64,000 bases of DNA from Micrasema longulum (GCA_022494885.1 JAGVSM010001424.1:67001-131000); one strand, 5' to 3'; shown: positions 40,101 through 49,800, counted from the stretch's first letter. Program-made: numbers and translations. The notes: a model not told the origin generated them from the letters alone.

Positions 40101-43100
40101 AACACCCAGGCTTGTGAAAAGTCACATTTATTTTTTTGTGTTCTCACCGGGAATCGAACCCGGAACCTTCCGTGTGTGTCAAGTGTCTTGACCACGACAC
40201 TACGGAGGCCCGTATTATCATCGCTACGATTTTTTTAAGTTTTCTAATTTTTGGTGAGTTGTCCTGGTTGGTGGGTTGGCTTCCCGGTAACCGGAAACCT
40301 ATCACAACACTCTATCATTAGTTGATTTAGAACTTGAAAGTAGTTCAATTTTCATACATTTAAGAGAAACTAAATGCTCTAATTTTTACGGCTTGTAAGA
40401 AAATATTTCCTGTAGCACTGACCTTTCTCATTGATATTATATAACAAATAAAGGCAACTAAAAATTTTGTAAAAATAGTATATTTTGTGATTGAGGTGAG
40501 TTTAGAGATACAAAACTTTAAGAATGTCTCTCACCGTTCCTTTATAAATAATGGGACATTTTAAATATTTGACCACATGATTTTAATTAAATTATAATAA
40601 ATATTTACCTAAATTTGTGGAAGACTGGAGAGATTTAAAGTCTGATGGCAAATTGGAATCTGATGCTAATGATGCACTGTCCTCAGATTGATAAGATTTC
40701 TAAGAAAAAATCATTGAAAAAAAACAATTAGTAAATAACATACTTTTCATTATATATTGAACTAGGTGATTTAAAAAATATTAATTGTAAATTAACTACT
40801 GAAGAGAAGTAAAAGAAAAAATGTAATGAAATGTAAATTGTCTTAAATCTATGTGTGTACTGAAATATTGGTTTCATAGAATGCTAAGACCACAATGACT
40901 TATTTGTTCCATCATATAGAAAAAACTAATTGAAATAACATCTATGAAACCCTAGAAATAGAAGCAAATAACTCTTTCTACACTGAAATTTACTTAAAGT
41001 GTTAAAACCTTAGAATTTATCTACAAAATAGTTAAATAGAATTGGTTTCAAATGTCAAAGATACCTAGCTACATCAATATTTTAGAAATGTGGTTTTAAA
41101 TTAGATAAAATTGCATGGTTTCATTAGATCAAAAGTGTTTTTCCTACAACCGTTAATTGTAAAATTATTGTGCAAGAAAATCATGTAAAACTATTAATTT
41201 ATCAATTAGTGGTGATTGAGTGAGGGAGTGTAAAGTTGCAAATCCTAATGAGAAGATATTCCTTTTTTGATATGTTATTTTAAAAATAGACTATTTAATT
41301 AATTAAAGCACTCTGTTTTGAATTAAACTTTGGCCTTTACTGTTAATAAATTACAGGCAAGTAATCTTTGCTAATGTGTGTATTTTTTGTACTTTTTACC
41401 TAAATCATGTCTCATATTATAAATAAATTTTCAACTGGTCTGTAGAAGAGATAGCAAAATCATCCATTAGTCATTTGTTGCTTATACTGGAAACAAAGTT
41501 TTACTAACAAAGAGATGAATCAATTAGTTCTATAAAAAATATCAAATCATTGGGTCCTGACTTTGTTCCTACATTTGTGTTAAAGGGTTGCAGTCATATT
41601 ATAAAGAAACCACTATTTATTCATTTCGCTATTTAATCTATCCCTAAAAAAGGCACTTTTTCAGAGATATGGAAGACTTCCTAAATTTCTCCTGTATTTG
41701 ATAAAAGACAATAAAATGTGCATTGAAAATTATAGACCTGTGGCAAATTTATCTACACCTGCGAAGGTATTTGAGTGGTTAATACACCATTTTATCAATC
41801 CCAAAATAGAGCCATTTATAGCAAATGAACAGCATGGATTTCGGTCAGGGCGCTCAACTATCACAAATTTTATGATATTTACGAACTTTGTAGATAGAAA
41901 GCAGTATGTGTCATGTAGACTCTATCAATCTGCAGTTTTTCACACCTCCTCAGGAGTGCTCCGGGAATCTAATTTAGGACCAATGTTGTTCATAATATTC
42001 ATAAATGACATTAGCAATGACATAAAACTTTCCAATTTTTTTTATTAGCTGACAACTTGAAAATTTTCTGTGAAATACAAACTCCTTTGGACTGTTTGAA
42101 ATTTCAGTATGACATTCAAAATATTATACAATGGAGTAAATGAAACAAACTGTTTTTCAATGTCTCTAAATGTTTTGTCATGTCGTACACAAGAGCGTCC
42201 AAAACAATTTTTTTCTGTTATATCATGGATGGAGTAAAGCTTGAATAAGCGTCGACGTCCAGGGATCTCGGGGTGCTGTTTGATGCCAAGTTATTGATTA
42301 ATCTACATGTAATATCATTATGCAGTAGCCCCTTATAACGCTTGGATTTGTTCTTAGAAATGACAAGATTTTATCAAATATTCAGGTTCTGAAAACATTG
42401 TATAATTCCTTGGTAAGAAGTCGCTTGGAATTTAGTTCCATCATTTGGTCACTAAATGAAACCACATATTCTTTAATGATAGAGAGGGTGCAGAAAAAAA
42501 TTCTGCGTTATCTGTATCTCAGGGAGTATGGATATTGCCCGTGGCTTTCCCGGCTGACTTCTTACCAGGAATGCTGGGCTACCAATCATTGTTGGGGAGA
42601 AGGGATATTCATTCGGGTGTTCACTTTTTTCAACTCATCGGTGGTCGCATACATAATTCCGCTATTCTGAATGAATTTAGTCTATTTGTCCCTGATATTA
42701 TATTGTCTATTTCTATCTTCGAAAAAGGCAACACAAGTTGTTCTACCTACCACGATGCAGAACAAACCTGCCGATGGTTATGCCGGTAGGTAGAGTAATC
42801 GTGTTATTCGATCGTATCGCCTCGGATGTCGATACATTTCATGACAGTGGAATTTATCTTAGGAAGGCAATTTCCAAATTGTAATTTCCATTTTACATGT
42901 CTTTTTTCTTTTCTTTCCTATTTGATAAATCTGATGTGTATATTTTGTAATGTATTGAGAACGAATTGGATGTAATGTTTTCAATGTAAATAAAAAATAA
43001 ATAAATTAAATGAAATGAAAGTAAGATTTTGAATGAGAATTTGGTATAACATAAGTTTGGATCTTTAAATATATTATTTTGCTGGGGAAATTCATAGTAA

Positions 43101-44884
43101 ATATACATTTTTAGAATCTGGTATATTTCTATATTATGAATAATACTTATATAGGTATTTATTTCTGCGATGTAAAATTACAATAGAATCACAGAATAGT
43201 CACGTCTGAAGAAACATCTGCTTTCTCTTCCTTAATGTCTCCTCCGTTCTTTTTTCCTCTTTTTTCCTCTTTTTTCCTTTTTCCCATTGATTAATAGTTT
43301 TGATTTAAGGTAATTTATAAACAAACACGTTTATTTATATTTTTATTTATCTTTTAACTTTTTAATCTTTATTTTCTATTGAATATGTTTTGTAACTTGA
43401 ATTATAAAAATAAAACTATTATTTTATTGGTTGGTTGGAAGAAATTGCCATTTGGAAATAAGCCTGCCAATGTACAAATAACATTATGAACCAAAAGTTA
43501 AATAAAAAAAATAAATTGATTCACACACATACACTTGAGACTAATCAGTCTAATCACGTATAATTTTATTATTATGACTTTACTGGGAATTAAATCCCGA
43601 ATCAATATTATGTTTCTATAAATAAGAGACGTGAATAAATCCATCTTTATTCACGTTGCCCTCGTTTGACTTGGCTACATAGTCTTATATTATTTTTATT
43701 GTTGTATTAAACCACAAGATGGAAACTGTAAATAACTCACTATTAGAATGTGAAAATAAAATTGTTATAGTGAGGTTCGAACATCGGACCCTTGATCCGT
43801 CAGTCCGCAATAAATACTGCCACAGAACCACAAGTCAGTTCTAATCAGTTTTATAATTAGATTGTTCTATAATCCAATACCTACACCTTATTCCTTTTCT
43901 AAGAATCTGTAGCCTGGATGAGAAACCCTGAACACATGTTAGCAAATGTATTTTATATACTTATGATAGTAATATAAAGCTTTGGTAACATTAAAAATAA
44001 TATTTTTGGTTGATTTTCACACCTCGAGAAAGGGAGCAGTTGTGTTAAAAAACCGGTGAGCGTATTAATTTAAATTTAATTATTTTATACAAAATAAATA
44101 TGTGCCTAGCTAAATTAATTTTATGAGAAATTTAAAAAATATTTTAACTCATTATTGCAAACATTACATACATTAAAAAAAAACATGCATTCATTCTTTT
44201 AAATATGTTTTACTTGCTATAAAACATATATTTATATTGATGACCATCAAACAATGATACGCGGAGAGTTGGTAAATGTAGTGTAAATATATGTGTATAA
44301 TCTGTAACCAGTAATCCAGTACCACCTTTTCATATTGCGTTCGCGTATCTTCTAACAATGGTTGATTTATATTTTTTACATTTTAATTTTACAATAAATC
44401 GCTGAATAATTAAAATACTGCCTATATTATGTGAGCAATCATGTATATGAAAATATATCAATTAAGCTACAAAAGCAATATATCAATTAAGCTATTGGTG
44501 TGCTACACATACATTAGTTTTGAGATAAAAATTGGAATCATTCAGTTTACTCAGATGGACCTTAGAAGAATCTTGGGTCTTTGATAATTTAAATGTGGGG
44601 TATCCGTATTTTTCATATATTTGTGAATAAGTTCTATTCAAAGAAGATGATTTATCTGTAAAACATATCGCAAACATTTTACAGCTTTCACATACAAGCG
44701 AAATATTACAAAATAAAATAATCACGGCTCAGTAAATAAAAAAAAAATCAATATAAAATTACTTACTTGGACCGTTGGCAATTTTTAATTTGTAAATATG
44801 GTGGCATTCTTTGTTGTTATTGTCGTCCGAAGATGAGTTTTTGTTTCGAGAATCAAGATACTTCTCATCTTCATTCTGCATCAT
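19101..44884 (-). CDS. TTLL6: Tubulin polyglutamylase, TTLL6/TTLL13-like
   Basis: TTLL6/13 enzymes add glutamate side chains to tubulin, mainly on ciliary and neuronal microtubules, using ATP. The 19 exons on the minus strand are 44884-44767, 44655-44513, 40699-40609, 39681-39426, 38875-38783, 36804-36547, 34760-34632, 34394-34241, 33777-33706, 33615-33446, 31072-30962, 28833-28707, 28617-28459, 26110-25988, 24853-24650, 22850-22796, 22207-22060, 19966-19935, 19114-19101. Summed length is 2457 bases, 818 aa plus TAA, and all phases agree. The start ATG 44884 directly follows an in-frame TGA. TTL domain (about residues 130-480): RVTICISNCRYASVRRVAS, INHFPGMLEICRKDLLARN, FIIKPECGSQGRGIF (ATP site), DGYKFDIRVYTL, MHLTNYAVNRHS and FILEVNHSPSF (Glu438/Asn440, metal site). 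A basic helix resembling the microtubule-binding region follows. The C-terminus (after about 580) is poorly conserved. TTLL6 versus TTLL13 cannot be separated here. Confidence 0.94.
20039..20857. mobile_element. hAT-type non-autonomous element with 8-bp TSD
   Basis: Ends are CAGTGGCGAC at the left and GCCGCCACTG at the right, with CCCC-rich subterminal stretches on both sides. It is flanked by a perfect 8-bp duplication ATGTACAG at 20031-20038 and 20858-20865. The 819 bp interior has no transposase frame. The end sequence and 8-bp duplication are standard for hAT elements. In TTLL intron 17. Confidence 0.93.
20966..21218 (+). mobile_element. tRNA-derived SINE, family B
   Basis: The head GCCTCTTGGTCTAACAGTC then GTTTGCCTACCATGCAAG is tRNA-Gly-like. 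It is followed by a box-B-like GGTTTGATTGCCGAC, a conserved body with TAGTCCCTGGAC, AGACCAATGCAGTGCCCTAT and GCACCATTAGGTGCAAATAG, and a GATGATGA 3' end. Confidence 0.85.
21219..22059. other. Remainder of TTLL intron 17
   Basis: AT-rich. No gene or recognisable element seen. Confidence 0.4.
23075..23425. repeat. Foldback-family element, both arms
   Basis: The left arm runs from TTTTGAGTATGTCCAAATGC through TTGTTGCAACAGAGAGGG and AGTCTAGGCATTTACAGGGC to ATGTTTAAACATCCACATTT (about 23100-23330). It is followed at once by the inverted arm GACAGGTCATAAGCCCTGTA to CTCTGTTGCAACAAATTTT (23339-23420). Two short overlapping frames here are not genes. Confidence 0.85.
24087..24530 (+). mobile_element. 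Diverged family B SINE (split)
   Basis: The head at 24090-24165 (GCCTTGAGGTCTAATGGTAA, TTCGCCTCGC) and a matching 3' part at 24455-24530 (CCCTATGCATCATGGAGTGT then AATGACAATAATG) are separated by about 200 bp of other DNA, so the copy is old and interrupted. Confidence 0.6.
24854..25987. other. TTLL intron 14
   Basis: AT-rich. 25216-25494 carries open frames on both strands (plus: KLDNETSILGGHNQSDVQL within 92 codons). I recognise neither, and no splice pattern fits the TTLL gene. It could be a fragment of an unknown element. Confidence 0.35.
26111..27108. other. TTLL intron 13, left part
   Basis: No gene. 26695-26775 (AAAGCGCTATATAAAAC, then CTCCCAAATAAAATAAAATA) looks like a LINE 3' tail. 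26820-27080 is a more GC-balanced stretch of unknown origin, probably older LINE sequence. Confidence 0.35.
27111..28366 (+). pseudogene. Mariner element with intact ends, dead transposase
   Basis: A 1256-bp mariner flanked by TA duplications (27109-27110, 28367-28368). Terminal repeats match over about 30 bp with a few differences: left CGAGGCGAGTTTTTTAAGCA, right the inverse of CGAGGCGTGTTTTTTAAGTA. The transposase on the plus strand from about 27271 shows IRKWVRAFKDGRTNVHDEER and SGRPSV (helix-turn-helix end), QIVTGDETWVAYV (first catalytic Asp), QSVEWWHSTTPKKVKF and a broken C-terminus ending NQAANFYHDEMVS. Several stops and shifts make it inactive. In TTLL intron 13, antisense to TTLL. 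Confidence 0.92.
28862..29215 (-). pseudogene. CR1-type LINE 3' fragment, copy 3
   Basis: On the minus strand it encodes LCWLMYKSLHNSVPKYLKEL, LCILVELTDRRF and VIIPLRNQRTKF, the same C-terminal block as the copies at 7850 and 10985. It is followed by a diverged tail with TTATAAAAGTCATCC and AATAATAATAATA at 28865-28880. Strongly 5'-truncated and in the same direction as TTLL, in intron 11. Confidence 0.88.
29345..30095 (+). pseudogene. RTE-like LINE 3' half
   Basis: Overlapping plus-strand frames (29354-29626, 29530-30084) join as an RT thumb and C-terminus: MNISKTKCMVIRK, QYRYLGCWLNDKWDHSQEIK, then CYVFSVLFYSVKMWTL, IEAFEMWCYRRILKISW, RKLEYFGHVMRGEKYPL and GRRSAGRRRISWLKNLRDWF. One frameshift lies near 29570. 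It is the type often annotated as endonuclease-reverse transcriptase and lacks the catalytic RT palm and the endonuclease. In TTLL intron 11, antisense. Confidence 0.88.
30404..30640. mobile_element. MITE with 37-bp terminal inverted repeats
   Basis: Left 30404-30440 (CCTTAAGTAACAACACCG, then TTAAGTCATTTTTGTTAT) is the inverse of 30604-30640 with about two mismatches. The element is 237 bp with no coding. The target duplication is not clear. TTLL intron 11. Confidence 0.88.
31190..31405 (+). repeat. Foldback-family copy
   Basis: Carries GTCCAGGCATTTACAGGGC, ATGACCTGTCATTGGCTGG and TGTAACATTCACCATTTTGC. The outer part follows reversed (AAATCCAGTCTTTTGTCTA, TTTGGACAAACTCAAATATT). Confidence 0.85.
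32217..32420 (-). mobile_element. Decayed family B SINE inside the 1.5-kb element
   Basis: Minus-strand match to the family B body: CCCATGTACACCCTGTGGTG corresponds to the inverse of the 3' block, and GTCCAAGGACTATGAAATAT and CCGGGAATTAAACCC to the central and box B parts. Heavily diverged. Confidence 0.6.
32560..32675 (+). repeat. Foldback-family copy
   Basis: Contains TTTCAACAGAGAGGGAAAA, GTCTAGGCATTTACAGGGCT and GGCTGGTTTAAGTGGCCACT. Truncated on the right. Confidence 0.85.
35150..35555. repeat. Foldback-family element, two arms
   Basis: A plus arm at 35156-35260 (GTCTAGGCATTTACAGGGC, CTACAAACATCTGGACGTAC) and an inverted arm at 35455-35550 (GAGGAAATGTGGATATTTAA, ACAGAATGGTGAATGTAA) bracket a middle containing AGATGAATCTCACCTACATC, which also occurs in the 61-kb copy. 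Confidence 0.8.
35556..36080. other. TTLL intron 6, unique part
   Basis: A 114-codon minus-strand frame at 35550-35894 has no domain I recognise and no exon borders in phase with TTLL. 35985-36055 is unremarkable. No gene supported. Confidence 0.35.
36080..36355. repeat. Foldback-family element, two arms
   Basis: A plus arm at 36083-36175 (GTCAAGGCATTTACAGGGC, TGTCATTGGCTGGTTTAAG) and an inverted arm at 36203-36345 (AACCCTGTAAATGCCTAGG, GAGGGAAATCCAGCCTGTC) are separated by only about 30 bp. Confidence 0.85.
36825..37205 (+). repeat. Dispersed ~370-bp repeat, copy 1
   Basis: Shares ordered blocks with 54485-54850: GCATTAAATTGTACTGCAAA, GACGTCACTAGTTCATATGA, CAATTGGCAGAACTGACTGA, GGAGTAGTTTCAGAAATACA, AACCACTAACTTCCTCATT. 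No terminal inverted repeat or coding seen. Confidence 0.75.
37256..38114 (+). pseudogene. Tc1/mariner-type element, deleted
   Basis: Ends CCTAGTCCTGCCATAAATA (left) and TATTTATGGCAGGACTGGG (right) are inverse, with one mismatch near the tip, and are flanked by TA (37254-37255, 38115-38116). The 859-bp body has a degenerate plus-strand transposase N-terminus (GVEEN, IALQKVGEKPGDIF, LGISRKFVYRAINRFK) and then frameshifted remnants. Tc1/mariner type by ends and helix-turn-helix. TTLL intron 5. Confidence 0.85.
38215..38478 (+). other. Unrecognised 87-codon frame
   Basis: Plus-strand open frame containing YEDISLLGGANMHGKIAHC and SLIFGSLSTFVLKE. The codon composition looks more coding-like than the surroundings, but I recognise no family, and it sits inside TTLL intron 5 on the opposite strand right after the Tc1-type element. 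A fragment of some mobile element is the most likely source. Confidence 0.25.
38582..38683 (-). mobile_element. Family A SINE, diverged
   Basis: The minus strand reads GTGGTGTAGTGGCTAAAACC with a box-B-like GGGCTTGATTCCTGGTGAG and the family A body. About 100 bp remains. Confidence 0.7.
39045..39120. repeat. Foldback-family outer fragment
   Basis: ATATTTAAATATTCTGCAAG and ATTTGGACATAATCAAACA resemble the outer arm. Weak. Confidence 0.4.
39737..39799. repeat. Perfect 29-bp hairpin upstream of TTLL exon 4
   Basis: 39737-39765 (GTATGTAAAAGTGTACCACT then ATAAATTAT) is the exact inverse of 39771-39799, with a 5-base loop GTGCT. It lies in TTLL intron 3, 56 bp before exon 4 in the transcript direction. 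Either strand could form the stem. It could be the pinched remnant of a palindromic element, or a small-RNA hairpin. Confidence 0.95.
40042..40210 (-). mobile_element. tRNA-derived SINE, family A
   Basis: The minus strand begins GGCCTCCGTAGTGTCGTGG with box B GGGTTCGATTCCCGG and the same body and A-rich tail as the 13050-13218 copy. A short plus-strand frame over it is not a gene. Confidence 0.88.
40212..40608. other. TTLL intron 3, right part
   Basis: AT-rich. Nothing recognised. Confidence 0.4.
40700..41469. other. TTLL intron 2, left part
   Basis: AT-rich unique-looking sequence with no supported gene or element. Confidence 0.4.
41470..43010 (+). pseudogene. Jockey-like LINE remnant
   Basis: Broken plus-strand RT: a SIKNIKSLGPDFVPTFVLKG block, IENYRPVANLSTPAKVFEW, NEQHGFRSGRST, then a deletion of the catalytic core. 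Next come SGVLRESNLGPMLFIIFIND (41949-42010) and later VLKTLYNSLVRSRLEFSSII and MIERVQKKILRYL. The end is an A/T-rich tail near 42985-43015 (AATAAAAAATAAATAAATT). Stops and the internal deletion make it inactive. In TTLL intron 2, antisense. Confidence 0.88.
43011..44512. other. TTLL intron 2, right part
   Basis: AT-rich. A short TTTTTTCCTC tandem lies at about 43249-43283. 43745-43835 has a tRNA-like string on the minus strand (TTGTGGTTCTGTGGCAGT, then GTTCGAACC) that may be a third SINE type, and 43575-43605 a decayed box B. Neither is firm. Confidence 0.35.
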
Positions 44885-45331
44885 TCATTCCAAGCGGATA
44901 TAATTTTATCTAAATCCTAGATAGCTTACATTAATAATTGAAAAAAAATATACATATTCCTGAAAAATATCAATAGTATAAACGACGATTATTAAATATT
45001 GGTTCGCATGAACCTAACCAGTAGACAATATAACACAAAACCAACGTGTTATTGAATTAGAAAATTTTTAAATATAATTTCCGCAAAATTGACATAAATT
45101 ATTTAATTACTATTGTCACACGATTGTTTTTTTCATTTTCGTTCAAATGTCAAGCAGTGCAGCCACAACGACAACAAATAAATATTTTATTATATTTCTT
45201 AATATACAACTTATCAATATTGAGATACTTACCTTGAATGAATAAAAAGTATTCTTCATGCATGTTCTTCGATAAACATGTAATTATTAAAAACTAACAA
45301 TACTATGATCGCTACTAGAATATAATTTTAT

Positions 45332-45881
45332 TAATTGGAGGCCTGCAAATACAAGTAAACCATGTTTTACTGACATATTCCACTTCAAATGTTTTGTACT
45401 GAGATCAATTAATTTGAATAAAAAAAACTTTTTATGCTGATTTACATGTAAGAAAATAAGTTGTGGAATTTAGAAAATGCATTACTGTTTTTTAGTAAAG
45501 CTAGGGTTTCCTAGGACAGCGGTACCCGTATCTTAACGGCCGTAGTGAACGGTGATGCGGTGGATAGCCGTCGTAACGTCGACTAGAGAGTGGTTTTCTA
45601 GGGAAACGGTGTTAAATGGTGTTGATAACACCGTTTTCTTAGGAAACCACTCTCTAGTCACCGTTACGACGGTTATCCACCGCATCACCGTTCGCTACGG
45701 CCGTTAAAATACGGGCACCGCTGTCCTAGGAAACCCTAGCTTAAGAATGCTACAATACCAAGTCACATGGTTTATTTTTTTCCTTAAAGTGTATAAATTT
45801 ATTAACCTTTTGGTGTACTTATCTCATATTTTCTAAATAAATGTGGACATGATACTACTTGTATTTTCAGGCCTCCAATTA
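45332..45881. mobile_element. Outer inverted-repeat element hosting a nested MITE
   Basis: 45332-45356 (TAATTGGAGGCCTGCAAATA, CAAGT) is the inverse of 45857-45881 (ACTTGTATTTTCAGGCCTCC, AATTA), one mismatch. The 243-bp palindromic element at 45499-45741 lies inside it. Without that insert the element would be about 305 bp. Confidence 0.8.
45499..45741. mobile_element. Palindromic MITE with TAA duplication (PIF/Harbinger-like)
   Basis: The whole 243 bp folds on itself. The left half AGCTAGGGTTTCCTAGGACA, CGGTGATGCGGTGGATA, GACTAGAGAGTGGTTTTCTA is inverted in the right half with few mismatches, and the centre is near GTTAAATGGTGTTGATAAC. It is flanked by TAA on both sides (45496-45498, 45742-45744). 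The 3-bp T-A-rich duplication is typical of PIF/Harbinger, but superfamily is inference. The GC content is well above the surroundings. Confidence 0.93.
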
Positions 45882-46062
45882 TCGACAAAATAAATGCTTT
45901 AATGTTTTATTTTTCTCTTTTTGTTCACGCATAATTTTGGGACGAAAAAATGTTTTACAACATTTTCCTTTTAATACATAATTTGTGGTACATATTACAG
46001 TGTTTCTGTTTGAATGATATATTATCTATAAAACTGCAGTTCAAGAGAGCAACAAGTATCGG

Positions 46063-46160
46063 TGGCCTCAATGATGTAGTGGCTAAGGTGTTTGGCTCAC
46101 GATCGGGTTCCGGGTTCGATTCCCGTTGAGAATACAAGAATTAATTTTTAAAAGTTTAAA
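46063..46160 (+). mobile_element. Family A SINE head
   Basis: TGGCCTCAATGATGTAGTGG (box A) and GGGTTCGATTCCCGTTGAG (box B), then only a short body. About 700 bp upstream of the ubiquilin start. Confidence 0.8.
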
Positions 46161-46601
46161 GCGCGGGTGTAAACAAAATACCAACACAGAATAACTTGTG
46201 ACTAAGGAAAGATAAAACGTTTTTTTAGAGCATATTTCTGTGGCTTGGATTTAAAAGTGGATAAAAAGTATCAGGTTTCCTTTATTTTCTAGCCAACATT
46301 TTTAGATGGCCGATTTCAAGTTAAGTTAATTTATTTTATATACACACACATATGAGTGTAAATTTTTATTTTTTATTTTTATACCTTATCAAACATATCA
46401 AACCATTCATTATAATGACACAGAAATGGCTCAAAAAATACTCTTCTGTAATATTGCAAATTATGGCATTGGCCCTTGTAGATCCAATCCAGAGATTTAT
46501 CGTTTGTTCAACCACCAAATATAATACATTTACAGATAAAAAACAATACATACAGCCCAAGCATAACAGAATTTGTTCAAAAGGCTGTATCACTCACATA
46601 T

Positions 46602-46645
46602 TATCATCATCATACCCTTGTCCTAATCCAATGGTGCATAGTACA
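46602..46645 (-). mobile_element. Family B SINE 3'-end fragment
   Basis: ATCATCATACCCTTGTCC and CCAATGGTGCATAGTACAT match the inverse of the family B 3' block. Confidence 0.5.
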
Positions 46646-46869
46646 TAGCATAACTTCTCATTTATTTTCTTTTCTCTCATTCATTTATTCCTGGCTCGTA
46701 TTTTTTTTGTTCATCTTCAAGTATATTGGAGAAGAACATTTATCCCCGATTTACTATGATTCTAAACTTTTTGAGTAAGTACTTTAATTAAATGAGGCAT
46801 GGCTGAACAAGGTGTGCATTTTCACAGATACATCAAACGCCAAATTAGAGAGTCATGTAGATTGCCAAA

Positions 46870-49800
46870 ATGGCAGAGGGACAGGAAAGCTCGAAAAAAA
46901 TAACTATCACGGTTAAAACACTGAAAGAAAAACAAACTTTCGAAATTGAGGAGGATGCTGATATTAAACGGGTACGTTTTAAATCCACTGAATGTATACT
47001 GGAGACGTACATTCATAGATTTTCTTCAGACGCCATGCATGACGACACTTGGCAATGACTGTAGGCTAGGTTCAATCGTTATCATTTTAATTATATGAAA
47101 TTCATGTTTTTAGTTAAAAGAAGTGGTTTTGGAGAAGTTTTCTGCTGAACCAGACCAATTATGCTTGATATTCGCCGGTAAAATATTGAAAGATAGTGAA
47201 ACTCTCCGGACACAAAACATCAAAGATGGATCTACAGTTCATCTTGTTATCAAAACTCCTCCAAGGCCAGAACCCGAGAGCGGCCCTCGAAGACCCCCAG
47301 GTATTTATAATATGTGTAGTATTTATTTGTCCATTGGTAAAAAATGTTGGACAATGCATTGGATTAAAAATGAGTAACTGAAATTTGCACTGTCAAATGA
47401 ATAGAAGAATCTGGAAAGATTTCATAATGTTCTGGATTATTAAGTAATTTGTTTGTTCATCGGTTAGTTTAATATTGGTCTTGTGCACACAAACAATTGA
47501 AAATTGTGTATTTCTTAAATATTTTTGGTAAGTGATAATGTAAATAATTATCTATTGTAGTAATTTTTAAACAAAATAATTTTCACGATCTTTTTATAAA
47601 TTAAGTTTTGCTTTATCAACACAATTTGTAGTAAGCTTAGTTCGTTTCTCTTGAATTCACGTTGTAAATAAATATAGGCCTTTGTTATAATTTATTTTTT
47701 AAACCTCAGAAATTTGCAACGCTTTTGTTCTATGCAATATAGCGAATTGTGTCTCTACAGGCATAGCGCATCATTACTCTGAGGTATTAACACTGTATGA
47801 TACATATTAATAAGTTAGAGTTAAATTTTAAATGTGGTTAGTAACTATAATTTCTTTAAGTTATTTTCTATGTAATTTTATCAAATAGCCTTGAAAATGG
47901 ATTTTTGTAACTGAATTTAATTCAAGTGAATTAATACAGCTTTTGCCACCATTCATGCAATTGCAATATGGTCTGTCACGAGGAAGTATGACAATATCCG
48001 ACATCAGCCTTCCATATAATTTGCCAAACTCACAATAAAGGGGGCAGTGAAAATTTATTTATTTATTTATACATACATTTCATATTTTAAGAAATGGCAC
48101 AAAAAACACTGACAAATTCTGCTTGTACTAGGAGTTGGCTCAGTATATGAAGGGTCGGCAAGCCAGAAATATTAGCATGCCTAATGTTGCTATCGGTTCC
48201 TATATGGGCAAATGCCGGTTTTAAGAAACCGATTTGTTGCGGCAAATATGGTTATAGAATATGTTCCCAATAAATAAAAATAAACAATATTTTGAGTTTG
48301 TCCAAATTTTTGTAGACAAGGACTGGATTCAACTCCCTGGGGAGCTGTTTATATTAACATATTACAACAGAGATGAAGAGACTTCCATATTACCTTCTCT
48401 TAAATGTTCTTCATCTCTGTTGTAATATGTTAAAATAAAAATAATATTAAAGAAATAGAAAAACAGTTATAGCCCAAAAAATGTAAAAATATGTATACAA
48501 TTAACGTTAAAATAAAAATATTTATAGATATAAAATATGATTCAATGGAATTGCATAATATTTAAATTACTATCCTTAATAAATTCTCAGATTCCTTACT
48601 TCCAATGTCTGTCAACCAAATTGTAATTCACTTTTGCAATTATTATTATGGATAACTTATATAGCGCCATTTTCGTAATAAAATACCTCAAGGGCGCAAT
48701 ACTAATGATTTATCAGAGTCATCATAGTTAAGGGACGTTGTATAGAAATGATTTTTGGAATACCGCTGGACGTGGTATTGGAATCACCAAATCGTTTCTT
48801 TCTGTACTTCTGGTTGAGTGCGCATGCGCGTGCTGTTCTCACAATCGCCTGAGTGCTATTTTTGTGAATGTCAAGTATGACTTTGGAGTAGAAGAGTTAA
48901 ATTCCATTAAAATCCAGGCTTATTAAATTTTAATATGAGCAAAACCGATAGGAAGACCCTCGATCTTTAAAACAGTTTTCGAGTATGTGAAGTAAATACT
49001 TTCACTGTTGACTTTTGTGTGTAAGTGATCACTTAAACTGGCCAATGACAGGCCATAAGCCCTCTAAATGCTTAGACTTCCATATTCCCTCCTCAAAGAT
49101 GTTTTACTCTCTCAGTTTCAATAAATGTCTGTTTTGATAACTCCAATCTACATCTACAAATATTTGGACACATACTCAAAATATTGTCAATTTAAATAAC
49201 TTTATAATCTCAATTAAAGAAAAACAAATTATATTGTAAAAAAATAAATATAAAACAACTTTTTTCCAACCACTTATTTTTTATTTTTCTACTGACCTAC
49301 AACCTACTCAAAGCTACACAAGCTTCTTTATCAAGCTATACTTAACAAATTAATTCTATACTATTTTATTTTTACAGTGATTACTAAATATTACATCGTT
49401 ACATATGGAGCTAATAAGTCAAGTCTTTTTGTCATGTAGTTCTTTTAAAGGGGGGGAAGTGTAAAGTGAGATGGATATGATCTTTAAAACTAGACAGGAG
49501 TGGACTAAAGGAAATATTGTTTATTTGGTTGTTTATTTTTTTTTTCTAATTAAGAATATCTTTTTTAATTCCTAAGATTTCCAAGTTGAATTTAATATTT
49601 AATTTTCAACATGAAGAACTTTTAATCCAATGTCTTTATTAAAACTAGGTATTATTTAGTTAAGTTATAAGTGTTCTTTTGCGCTATTATTAAAGTTTTT
49701 TTAGTTTTTCCAATGTTGATTCAATTGCAATCTTTACAATTAAATTGGTATATGCCAGATTTATTGTATTTAGGGATATTATCTTTGTTTTTTTTTTAAT

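Larger units (their letters stand above)
44885..46869. promoter_or_regulatory. Divergent intergenic region, TTLL6-like and ubiquilin
   Basis: Two kilobases between the starts of the minus-strand TTLL gene (44884) and plus-strand ubiquilin (46870). Promoters of both must lie here or in unseen 5' exons. I see no specific promoter element. Half of it is mobile DNA (45332-45881, 46063-46160). Confidence 0.5.

Noticed and set aside
43249..43283. Repeats suggesting a CRISPR-like array
   Set aside because: Simple TTTTTTCCTC tandem without spacers.
46366..46648. Frames upstream of ubiquilin on both strands
   Set aside because: Hydrophobic AT-rich translations overlapping each other and a SINE fragment. 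No domain or exon borders.
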